DNA of 33,471 nt from Micavibrio sp. (lineage in GTDB: Bacteria; Pseudomonadota; Alphaproteobacteria; Micavibrionales; Micavibrionaceae). The notes under the pieces were generated by a model. The model had not been told where the DNA came from. It did not search any database and saw nothing but the letters and a program-made list of their open reading frames with translations. The stretch spans positions 1 through 33,471 of the forward strand of contig NZNU01000007.1 of assembly GCA_002695035.1 (NCBI GenBank), given 5' to 3'. Below, one piece after another: positions 23,244 to 30,872 of the stretch (position 1 is its first letter; the number at the start of each line of letters is the position of its first letter). Both the position numbers and the translations under genes were made by a program.

Positions 23244-24787
23244 GAATCGTAGGCCTCTTCCATCGCATCAAGTACGAGCTGTTCAACACCATAGGTTCTG
23301 GCATTATCAAAGAATTTAGGTCGTATACCTGTGGATTTTTGCTCTGTAATTAGCTTTCCGTCGTCGTCTTCACCCAGTATATCCAGCTTGAACAAATCCT
23401 GCATGGTCACAACTTCGCCCTCCATGCCGGTAATTTCGGAAACATGGGTCACTTTTCTTGAGCCATCACGTAGACGCTGTGTCTGGATAATAACATTAAC
23501 AGCAGCGGCAATCTGTTCTCGCACGGCTTGAATGGGAATGCTTAAATTACCCATCGCAATCATATTTTCCATACGTGATAGAGCTTCGCGCGGGTTGTTG
23601 GCGTGAACTGTTCCCATAGATCCATCGTGACCCGTATTCATGGCCTGCAACAGATCAAATGCTTCGGGTCCACGCACCTCACCAACGATAATGCGCTCAG
23701 GTCGCATACGCAGACAGTTTTTTACAAGATCCCTCATCGTTACCTCTCCAACACCTTCCAGATTAGGAGGGCGCGTTTCAAGGCGAACCACATGGGGTTG
23801 TTGCAGCTGCAATTCACAGGCATCTTCACAGGTAATAATGCGTTCCCCTGGCTCAATATACCTTGTCAGACAGTTCAGCATAGTCGTTTTACCCGAACCT
23901 GTTCCTCCAGATACCAGGACATTAACGCGGCAACGTCCAATTGCCATGATGAGTTTGGCGCAGCTTGGCGTAAGAGAGCCAAAATCCATCAATTTCTCGA
24001 GGGTTAGTTTCTCTTTTTGAAATTTACGGATTGTCATGCACGATCCATCAACAGCCAAAGGCGGAATAATAACATTCACACGAGACCCATCGGGTAGCCT
24101 TGCATCACAAATAGGTGACGATTCATCCACACGACGACCAATGGCTCCGACAATTCTTTGACAAATTGTGGTCAAGTGCTGATTATCGCGAAACTCAATA
24201 TTGGCTTTTGTAATCCTGCCATTTTTTTCAATATAAACGGTGTCAGGTCCATTAATCATAATATCGGCAATGCCGTCTTCTTCCAGTAACGTCTCGAGCG
24301 GGCCATAGCCAAGCATGTCATCGGCACATTCTTTACCGATCTGTTTCAACTCAGTAGGTGTTAAATCGAGATTTCTGAAACGTGCAATCTCCTCAACAGC
24401 CGAGGTCACCTCTTCACGCGCCGCCTTTTGATCCATGCGGGCAAGTGCCTTTAGATCAATACCGTCGCGTAAATCGGCCCAAATACGTTTTCTTGATCTT
24501 TGGAGTCTCAAAGATGTCAGAGAATCCTCTGATTCAACTTTAGCATTGCTCTCATCTTCATTTTCATGGGCAAGCAGATCACCAACATCAAGATTGGCTT
24601 TTGATTTTTTAGGAGTTTTCTTTATTGCCTCCCCTTCTGCTACCGGGTTTTTAACCTCATTACTGATTCCCTTGGCATTACCTTCATCAGGTTTGACAAC
24701 GGCATCCTTTACCACATCAGGTTTTTCCACCTTCTTGGGTTTAGGCTTAGCTTGAGACTGTGTATTTTCTTCTTTTTTACCGAACAT
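23240..24787 (-). CDS. cpaF: Tad pilus ATPase CpaF (TadA)
   Basis: 515 residues, a VirB11/PilB-family secretion ATPase powering pilus extension. The Walker A GGTGSGKTT is at about 294-302, the Asp box ITCEDACELQL follows, and the Walker B region RIIVGEVRGPEAFDLL and His box GHDGSMGTVHANNPREALSR are present. The N-terminal 100 residues are a Lys/Glu/Pro-rich, probably disordered tail, a common feature of CpaF. Only one base separates cpaE from its ATG. In alphaproteobacterial Tad systems one CpaF serves both extension and retraction, as known for Caulobacter. Confidence 0.96.
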   Translation of the reverse strand: MFGKKEENTQSQAKPKPKKVEKPDVVKDAVVKPDEGNAKGISNEVKNPVAEGEAIKKTPKKSKANLDVGDLLAHENEDESNAKVESEDSLTSLRLQRSRKRIWADLRDGIDLKALARMDQKAAREEVTSAVEEIARFRNLDLTPTELKQIGKECADDMLGYGPLETLLEEDGIADIMINGPDTVYIEKNGRITKANIEFRDNQHLTTICQRIVGAIGRRVDESSPICDARLPDGSRVNVIIPPLAVDGSCMTIRKFQKEKLTLEKLMDFGSLTPSCAKLIMAIGRCRVNVLVSGGTGSGKTTMLNCLTRYIEPGERIITCEDACELQLQQPHVVRLETRPPNLEGVGEVTMRDLVKNCLRMRPERIIVGEVRGPEAFDLLQAMNTGHDGSMGTVHANNPREALSRMENMIAMGNLSIPIQAVREQIAAAVNVIIQTQRLRDGSRKVTHVSEITGMEGEVVTMQDLFKLDILGEDDDGKLITEQKSTGIRPKFFDNARTYGVEQLVLDAMEEAYDS

Positions 24788-24788
24788 A

Positions 24789-26027
24789 TTATTTCTTTAA
24801 TTTATCGAAAAAGCCTCCCAATATTTTTTTACTGTCCTTGCCCTGTCCTGCATCATCTTTACTAGATAATTCTTTTTTCATTATAGGAGTTAGGCCTTTT
24901 AGCAATTCCTCTCCTATTTTACGGGTAACGCTATTGGAAAAAGGCTTTTTGCCTTCCATCTCCTGCGCCGGAAAGCCTTTCGGGGCAAAATCAAAACTGT
25001 AATTAATCTCGTGACCAAGTGCTTTTTCCGCCTCGGAGCTTGGCACTTCCTGATCGGGAAAAAGCCCTTTCATATTATGAATTAGGCTAACATCCTTATC
25101 ATCTTCGCCACGCAACTGTTTTATTTCATTAAGAAGCATTCTCGCGGAGCGCAGGCTCTGAACTGTTCCTTGTGTAACGACAAATATCTTATGTGATCTC
25201 GCCAAAACAGAACGCCTGAGATCAGCCGGCGCTTTGGACAAGTCAACCACACAAACGGGATGTTCTTCCATAAGCATATCCAATATATCTTCAAATTGCT
25301 CCGCGCTGATAATCTGGTCAAGGAAAGCTTCCGCCCCGCTTCCAAGCGCTTCAACTTTATCGGAGGCTTTCACCATCATTCTTTTTATGCTGTCTTTATC
25401 TTTGGCAATGGCTGATTTTGCTGCTGCTGCAAGAGTTGTTGTCGGATCACCCCCCATTGATACTGAGAGATATGATGCAGCACCATCAGCATCCAGAATA
25501 ACCGTTTTTTCCTGAAATTTCTCACCAATTGCCATGGCAAGTGTATGCGCGATTGAGGATGTTCCCACCCCTCCCTTTGCACCTATACAGGAAATCAGTT
25601 TACTACCCGATGTACCGAGTCTCTCAATAATTGATTTCGCAGTAACTTCAGCCAGAGCGTTCTGGGCTATAGGATGAACAAGATAGTCACTAACACCCAT
25701 TGAGATTAATTTTCTATATAAATTTACATCATTAACAGGGCCTATAACTATGGCTGCTGTATCGGACGAACAGTATTGCGCTAAAGCTTCCAGTCTTTGT
25801 ACAAAGCTGTCATCTACTGTGTCTGTCTCGATGATGATGACATCATGCGCATCAACTTTTTCATAGAGTGAAATGGCAGTTTCAACATCGCCTTCGGCTA
25901 CATCGATCTGAATACGCGCAAACCTCCAATCATCGACCAAAGACTGAACATTCTGACGCAACTCAGCATTCTGGGCAAAAACGCCGATTTTAGCAGCTGG
26001 AAGTAAGATTGAAGTTTCGCTCGTCAT
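24789..26027 (-). CDS. cpaE: CpaE/TadZ ParA-like pilus localisation protein
   Basis: 412 residues: an N-terminal receiver-like domain (about 12-130, without a clear phospho-acceptor set) and a ParA/MinD-type ATPase domain with deviant Walker A KGGVGTS at 151-157 and switch-like DADGAA near 178. CpaE places the Tad machinery at the pole in Caulobacter. The C-terminal 40 residues are charged (SSKDDAGQGKDSKKI). A 112-base gap after cpaD, AT-rich, may hold an internal promoter, as other junctions in the cluster are much tighter. Confidence 0.93.
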   Translation of the reverse strand: MTSETSILLPAAKIGVFAQNAELRQNVQSLVDDWRFARIQIDVAEGDVETAISLYEKVDAHDVIIIETDTVDDSFVQRLEALAQYCSSDTAAIVIGPVNDVNLYRKLISMGVSDYLVHPIAQNALAEVTAKSIIERLGTSGSKLISCIGAKGGVGTSSIAHTLAMAIGEKFQEKTVILDADGAASYLSVSMGGDPTTTLAAAAKSAIAKDKDSIKRMMVKASDKVEALGSGAEAFLDQIISAEQFEDILDMLMEEHPVCVVDLSKAPADLRRSVLARSHKIFVVTQGTVQSLRSARMLLNEIKQLRGEDDKDVSLIHNMKGLFPDQEVPSSEAEKALGHEINYSFDFAPKGFPAQEMEGKKPFSNSVTRKIGEELLKGLTPIMKKELSSKDDAGQGKDSKKILGGFFDKLKK

Positions 26028-26139
26028 TTATACTCAAATCCACATTCTGTTTCTTTGGTTTGTTGAAGGTTTCGGCAGATAAGCCTTACTTATTCTTACC
26101 TTTATTTATTAATATAATCTTAGCGAAAAACTTTTCCAC

Positions 26140-26802
26140 TTACTGTGTTGATTCTCCTTCCAGAATACCGAATGGAGATGCCCCATAGTAACCACGTCCC
26201 TCGACTACATTTTCAAGACGTCGGCCGTCATTAGCCTCCTCAAAACCTGCGCGGCCTTTGAGGTCTTCCGGGTTTGCAAGCTGTTCGGCAAAAAGGGTGT
26301 CGATAGTACAACCATATTTGTAATCCTGATGCAGCTCTGTACTTCCTGCTTCTTCCCTGTTTTCAAAACCGGGCATAAAACCACAATTCTCATCCATTGA
26401 AGCGCTCAAGCGGTTATAAGTAATAATTGTCCTTGAAACAGACCACGTAGTGGGCGCAGGAAGGATTTCTTTGGCAACATTTTTGACGCTATAGGCCCGT
26501 AAAGTATTGCTGATACGTGCTAGTTCGTGCGTTGCATTTGCTTCTGTATTGGTTGTTGAGGCGCTATCATATGTTACTGCAACAGACATGGGCCCCTCAC
26601 CATTCATACGGTAATCTTTGGCAATCGCAGCCAACTTTTCGCTTGTTAACTCTGAGGTGACATAGCTTTCATCGCTTATTGTTCTGACAAGTTCTATTTT
26701 CTCATCTGTTACCTGCGAGGGCATATCGAAAGTGCCACACCCTGAAAGGTTCAGGGAAAGAAGTATTGCTGCCAGTGTTAAGGGAAGATTTTTTTTCAAC
26801 AT
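26140..26802 (-). CDS. cpaD: Tad pilus lipoprotein CpaD
   Basis: A 220-residue lipoprotein with lipobox LSGC (Cys22) followed by an outer-membrane-type GTFD. The CpaD-like body has conserved LTSEKLAAIAKDYRMNGEGPMSVAVTYDS near 53-81 and a segment DENCGFMPGFENREE near 136-150 with a Cys pair partner at YGCTID. CpaD is a periplasmic/outer-membrane component tied to the CpaC secretin. It begins 13 bases after cpaC. The C-terminal 50 residues are variable and may be disordered. Confidence 0.85.
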   Translation of the reverse strand: MLKKNLPLTLAAILLSLNLSGCGTFDMPSQVTDEKIELVRTISDESYVTSELTSEKLAAIAKDYRMNGEGPMSVAVTYDSASTTNTEANATHELARISNTLRAYSVKNVAKEILPAPTTWSVSRTIITYNRLSASMDENCGFMPGFENREEAGSTELHQDYKYGCTIDTLFAEQLANPEDLKGRAGFEEANDGRRLENVVEGRGYYGASPFGILEGESTQ

Positions 26803-26815
26803 ATACGTGCCTGCT

Positions 26816-28309
26816 CTAATCTATTATATATCCGTAACCGCGGTTACCATCGGGAATGTTTTGGACATTATCACCATATTTCTGACGCATATTATCAGCA
26901 AATGCATCGGATAATGCCGTATGGCGTTCTGTAACAATTCTCTTCTTAACATTGGCTTGGCGTGCTGTAGGTTTCACAAGGTAAGGTGTTACCATAACCA
27001 CCATTTCCGTCTCGGATCTTTGGAAACTGCGCGATTTAATAATATCACCGATGATCGGTGTATCTTTGATACCGGGAAGGCCTGTTAACCCCTTGGCATT
27101 TTCAGAGCGCAAGAGCCCCGCAATCATTAAACTGCCGCCACTTGCCATTTCCACTGTTGTCGAAGCGCGGCGCACATCAAGCCCCGGAACGGATATTTGA
27201 GCAATTGTGACCCCTGAACCAAAGTCAAGAGAAGATACTTCTGTGTTTAGCTGGAGGTTAATTCTGTCTTCTGAAAGTACGATAGGTACGAAATTCAAAG
27301 ACACTCCAAACTCACGGTATTCAATGATTATCTGTCCATCACGATCACGGCCTACGGGAACAGGAAACTCACCTCCGGCAAGAAACCCAGCCTGCTCGCC
27401 CGTGACAGCAGTTAGGTTAGGTTCTGCCAAAATATTAACCAGATTTTCCTGTTCAAGGGCATTAATTGCCAGCTCAAGAAAGCCTACGCCCTCAATATCC
27501 GTATCATATAAGACACGTCCAAATGCGGTTGATGCCTGACTTAAGCTCAAAGGCGTTGACAAGACTGTTCCCGTTAACCCTGCAAGGCTGCTGGGGGCTG
27601 TATCCGTAATAAGCGGTGCCGCTCCCTCATTTGGATCGTTAGCAGAGGTACTAAGGCCAAGCTCACGAATAACATCACGTGAGACTTCCATGATGCGCAC
27701 GCGCAATGTTACCTGAGTTTCGCCGCGCACTTTTAAGAGGTTTTCGATAACCTCATCAGGTGCTCCATCCATATCAACTATTTCACCGACTGTAGCCGCA
27801 GCGAGTCTTGAAATTTTCTGAGCAACTGATGGCGTTGAAACCTCGCCTGTTAAAAATATCTGGCCGTTTGTCGAACCCACTTTAACATCCTCATCGGGGT
27901 AAAGCTGGTTAATCATGCTTTGTATGGAGAGAGTGTCGATGCGCACATGCACATCAATTCTGGAAATGACCTCTCCATCAGCATCAAGCGCTATGATATT
28001 CGTATCGCCAAGCTGTGCGCCGACAACATAAAGCTTGTCTGACTGGATCGCGACAACATCAGCAACAGAAGGGTTCGCAACAAGGACATCGGCGATATTA
28101 GCGCGCAGCGGTAGAATTTCGGCCTTGCCAAGTGTCAGCGTCAAAGTTTCAGAAGACGAAAACCCGGAAGTCATACCTATATCACTTTTTGCAGCTTGTG
28201 CTGTAAATGGGAAAAGAGAGAAAGCAGATAAACAGGTAATAAGGATCAATGGCAATACTGCCATTAAAATTTTGCGCCTGAAAGTTCTGATGTTTTGCTT
28301 TATAGACAT
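26816..28309 (-). CDS. cpaC: Tad pilus secretin CpaC (RcpA)
   Basis: 497 residues with a long signal peptide (about 1-39). Next come a pilus-assembly N-terminal domain (TLGKAEILPLRANIADVLVANPSVADVVAIQSDKLYVVGAQ, about 58-98), a BON-like region (about 120-180), and the secretin domain from about 190 to 460, ending in RSETEMVVMVTPYLVKP. It forms the outer-membrane channel through which the Flp pilus passes. It lies 29 bases after cpaB and 13 before cpaD. Confidence 0.95.
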   Translation of the reverse strand: MSIKQNIRTFRRKILMAVLPLILITCLSAFSLFPFTAQAAKSDIGMTSGFSSSETLTLTLGKAEILPLRANIADVLVANPSVADVVAIQSDKLYVVGAQLGDTNIIALDADGEVISRIDVHVRIDTLSIQSMINQLYPDEDVKVGSTNGQIFLTGEVSTPSVAQKISRLAAATVGEIVDMDGAPDEVIENLLKVRGETQVTLRVRIMEVSRDVIRELGLSTSANDPNEGAAPLITDTAPSSLAGLTGTVLSTPLSLSQASTAFGRVLYDTDIEGVGFLELAINALEQENLVNILAEPNLTAVTGEQAGFLAGGEFPVPVGRDRDGQIIIEYREFGVSLNFVPIVLSEDRINLQLNTEVSSLDFGSGVTIAQISVPGLDVRRASTTVEMASGGSLMIAGLLRSENAKGLTGLPGIKDTPIIGDIIKSRSFQRSETEMVVMVTPYLVKPTARQANVKKRIVTERHTALSDAFADNMRQKYGDNVQNIPDGNRGYGYIID

Positions 28310-28338
28310 TTTTTTATACCGCTCGCTATTATAACTGA

Positions 28339-29193
28339 TTAGCGTCCTTTGACCTTTATCGTTTCAACCCCGTCTCCAGTATAGACACGAATAGTGCGAT
28401 TTTCACTTGAACCAAAGTTACCCTCACGCCGTGAGATTTCTTTTAATATTTCACTCGTCCTGACATCGGTTGTCAATCGCCCTGGGCCTTGAACAGACTC
28501 ATCGCCCACCCCGCGCAGGATAAGACTCAGATCCCCCATCTCTGTTGCGAGTGCAAGTTTCTCAGCATTTTCCGATGTTACCTCTACTGTAATTGTGCGT
28601 CCGACTTGGGCTTTACTGTCATCTGCTTTCACTGCGCGCTGATCAACCGCCAACACACGAACATTTTCTAAAATTGTTTCTGTAATATAACGGTTAACCG
28701 TATCACTGACCAGATCCCGCTCTTCGCCGCTCACGCGCAGTTGATGCGTTAAAAGAACATCTACCCTGTCACCTGGGTTAATAAACCCTCCGACCATTGA
28801 GCGCGCTGAAACGCTGATTGCTATCGCGCGCATTCCCGGTTCCAATGAAGACGATATGATATTACCGTCACTGGAAAGCAAAACATTATTTGTCAAAGGT
28901 TCCCCGGCGGTCACATCACGTGCAACGCGCCCCTCAAGCGCTTCAGAAGCAGAGGCGTCACCCTCACGCACAATAACACCTTCAAAAACAGCCGTTTTCG
29001 GCCAAGCCTGCCAGTTCATATCCTTAGCAGTCAAAACATTACCTAAAGGGATATTGCGTGATGCGACAAGTATTTCTGTCGTACTGGTATCAACAGGCGC
29101 CTCATTATCCGAAAAAGAAAACTGGACAATGAGAGCCACAAGCAAAGCCATGACAAACCCACCGGCAAGAACTACTATCAGATTTTTATTCAT
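28339..29193 (-). CDS. cpaB: Tad pilus assembly protein CpaB (RcpC)
   Basis: 284 residues with an N-terminal membrane anchor (about 4-26) and a SAF domain (about 40-100, including ILVASRNIPLGNVLTAKDMNWQAWPK). The later segment RAIAISVSARSMVGGFINPGDRVDVLLTHQ (near 122-151) is typical of CpaB. It is a periplasmic component near the secretin. A 156-base gap separates it from cpaA; the minus strand there is AT-rich and could hold a separate promoter. Confidence 0.92.
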   Translation of the reverse strand: MNKNLIVVLAGGFVMALLVALIVQFSFSDNEAPVDTSTTEILVASRNIPLGNVLTAKDMNWQAWPKTAVFEGVIVREGDASASEALEGRVARDVTAGEPLTNNVLLSSDGNIISSSLEPGMRAIAISVSARSMVGGFINPGDRVDVLLTHQLRVSGEERDLVSDTVNRYITETILENVRVLAVDQRAVKADDSKAQVGRTITVEVTSENAEKLALATEMGDLSLILRGVGDESVQGPGRLTTDVRTSEILKEISRREGNFGSSENRTIRVYTGDGVETIKVKGR

Positions 29194-29349
29194 AAATTCT
29201 TCTCTATGTCAGGTTAGAAGTCTAATGGGCTGGGTGCTATAAAAACTCATACGCGAAGGGTAGATAAAATCCTGCGAATACGACTGATATCGTAGCATAT
29301 GGCATATAAAAATAAAATTCTTTATTAACTCGGCCCGTTTAGACAAAAC

Positions 29350-29895
29350 TCATTCAACGAAAAGTCTGAATACCTCAATATTTAAAAGCCCCGAAGTCAC
29401 AAATGTTATCACCACACTGAAGGCAATTGCGACACCATAAGGTACAGATGACTCTCCCTTTCTGACGCCTGCTATCCAGACACTTTTTTCTTCCAGTTTC
29501 TCAACGGGGGCTTTTTTAAAGATGAGAGATACAACCCCTAATAATCCGCCAATAAGTGTCATTATTACCAGATATCCCGGTAAGTTATACAAGCTGAACC
29601 ATAATGCGTAAGCTGATGCCATTTTAGCATCGCCTGCGCCAAACAATTTAAAAACGTAAAGTATTAAAGTGATCATGAAAACTATTCCGGCGGAAATAAG
29701 ATGACCGGAAAGATTTGAAAAAACGGAATCCTGCCCCGACAAAACCACTGCGATATACGATAACGCAAATCCTGCTATTCCTAAAACAGATACGGCATTT
29801 GGAATTTTCAAATATCTGATATCTGATATCGCCGCCCAACCTGCTCCGATCAGCGCGACAAAAACTCCGAAAATATATAAAAGCAGAAAAAGCAT
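29350..29895 (-). CDS. cpaA: Prepilin peptidase CpaA (A24 family)
   Basis: 181 residues with six hydrophobic segments, an A24 aspartate protease without the N-terminal methylase domain, normal for CpaA. The two catalytic aspartates are seen: D25 in AAISDIRYLKIPN and D89 in the GAGD motif (86-89). It cleaves the Flp prepilin leader. The ATG lies only a dozen bases downstream of the hairpin after flp, and no strong ribosome site is visible, so expression may be low by design. Confidence 0.9.
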   Translation of the reverse strand: MLFLLLYIFGVFVALIGAGWAAISDIRYLKIPNAVSVLGIAGFALSYIAVVLSGQDSVFSNLSGHLISAGIVFMITLILYVFKLFGAGDAKMASAYALWFSLYNLPGYLVIMTLIGGLLGVVSLIFKKAPVEKLEEKSVWIAGVRKGESSVPYGVAIAFSVVITFVTSGLLNIEVFRLFVE

Positions 29896-29900
29896 GTTTC

Positions 29901-29934
29901 AAAGAAAACACCCGCCCGTCTCCGGGCGGGTGTT
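29901..29934 (-). terminator. Strong hairpin between flp and cpaA (attenuating terminator)
   Basis: AACACCCGCCCG (29907-29918) and CGGGCGGGTGTT (29923-29934) form a perfect 12-base GC-rich stem with a four-base loop. On the minus strand it is followed by TTCTTT. It sits 23 bases after the flp stop and immediately before the cpaA start. It should stop or stabilise most flp transcripts and let only some read on into cpaA, giving a pilin excess. It also leaves little room for a cpaA ribosome site. Confidence 0.8.
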
Positions 29935-29957
29935 ATAATTAAATGATATCCTCTAGG

Positions 29958-30167
29958 TTAGCCTTCGCCACCACCGTCGGCACCATCGCCAGGATTAGTC
30001 AACATGCCTTCAAAGCTTTCAAACATTCCTGTTAACTCTCCACCAAATGCATATACAGCACCCGAAATCGCCAAGGCTATAAAAGCTGCAATCAGGCCGT
30101 ATTCGATAGCAGTTGCTCCACGCTCACATTTAAGATATGCGTGCATGTATTTTACTAGTTTAATCAT
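29958..30167 (-). CDS. Flp-type IVb pilin
   Basis: A 69-residue major pilin. The short basic leader (KLVKYMHAYLKCERG) is followed by the prepilin cleavage site G17/A18, then ATAIEYGLIAAFIALAISGAVYAF, with Glu at +5 and the Flp-type Tyr next to it. The hydrophobic helix is followed by a short Gly/Asp-rich tail. It is cut by CpaA and assembled through the CpaC/CpaF/TadBC machine. The ribosome site GGAGA lies eight bases from the ATG. Followed by the strong hairpin; upstream 30168-30389 is AT-rich and holds the CtrA-type box. Confidence 0.95.
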   Translation of the reverse strand: MIKLVKYMHAYLKCERGATAIEYGLIAAFIALAISGAVYAFGGELTGMFESFEGMLTNPGDGADGGGEG

Positions 30168-30259
30168 ATTAGTTTCTCCTTTTTTTGATTTCCTTTTAAG
30201 AGGGAAGGTAATTTAGATAGTTCCCAACCAGTACATAGATCAGGATAAGCTAATAAATT

Positions 30260-30274
30260 TTAATGCAGAGTTAA
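30260..30274. promoter_or_regulatory. CtrA-type box upstream of flp
   Basis: The exact pattern TTAA-tgcagag-TTAA lies 93-107 bases upstream of the flp start, inside an AT-rich region (30168-30389). Caulobacter pilA is CtrA-activated, making the position sensible, but several looser TTAA pairs nearby show that chance matches are frequent here. Confidence 0.4.
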
Positions 30275-30389
30275 ATTTATTTAAAGCTTTATCTTTATTT
30301 GCATTTAACATTTTGAATTTATTTAAATTTTTAAGCTTTTTTGAGTTAAAACACGGCTAATTCAACCTCTGATTTCCAAAAAAGAATCA

Positions 30390-30869
30390 TTAAGACACGG
30401 CTTGCGTTTCATCAGTTTTAATCAGGAACCCCTGCTCATCAACCGGGTAGTTTCCCGTGACTTCTACGCCCCATTTCTCAGTTAGGGCTTTTTTCTCTTT
30501 CTCAATGGACTTTAACCTGCCCCTGTTTTTCTTCTGTGTCATTGCCACACTTGCGTACACACATATCCACTCAAGAAAATAACCTAGCCCCGCCCCCAGA
30601 TACATGACTATAAGACTTTCAGGGTTCAGTATCTGCATGGCTTTTTCCGGCGTATGCCCGCCTTGCACCAGTTCCAGCCAATAGGGAAAGCAAAAACCTA
30701 AATTAACGCATCCCACAGTAAGGGCTTTTAAACGCTCCTTTGTCTTATCTATAAAAGAGGCGACTATTGAAGGTGCCATGCCTGTTAGAAGCAAAATAGT
30801 CGACGGCAGGAAGAATACGGCTCCACCGAGAAATGTAAGGGTTAATATTGTTTTTCTCCAGTTCTTCAT
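30390..30869 (-). CDS. Inner-membrane protein paired with kinase-like gene
   Basis: 159 residues with hydrophobic segments near 8-30, 45-65 and 88-112, and a Lys-rich C-terminal cytosolic tail. The beginning, KTILTLTFLGGAVFFLPSTILLLTGMAPSIVASFIDKTKERLKALTVG, and the region SLIVMYLGAGLGYFLEWIC belong to a conserved alphaproteobacterial family of unknown function that I associate with the kinase-like gene upstream. It starts three bases after that gene ends, so the two are surely co-transcribed. It lies before the Tad cluster, but functional connection to the pilus is only positional. No charged or polar residues suggest a transporter. Confidence 0.65.
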   Translation of the reverse strand: MKNWRKTILTLTFLGGAVFFLPSTILLLTGMAPSIVASFIDKTKERLKALTVGCVNLGFCFPYWLELVQGGHTPEKAMQILNPESLIVMYLGAGLGYFLEWICVYASVAMTQKKNRGRLKSIEKEKKALTEKWGVEVTGNYPVDEQGFLIKTDETQAVS

Positions 30870-30872
30870 ACC

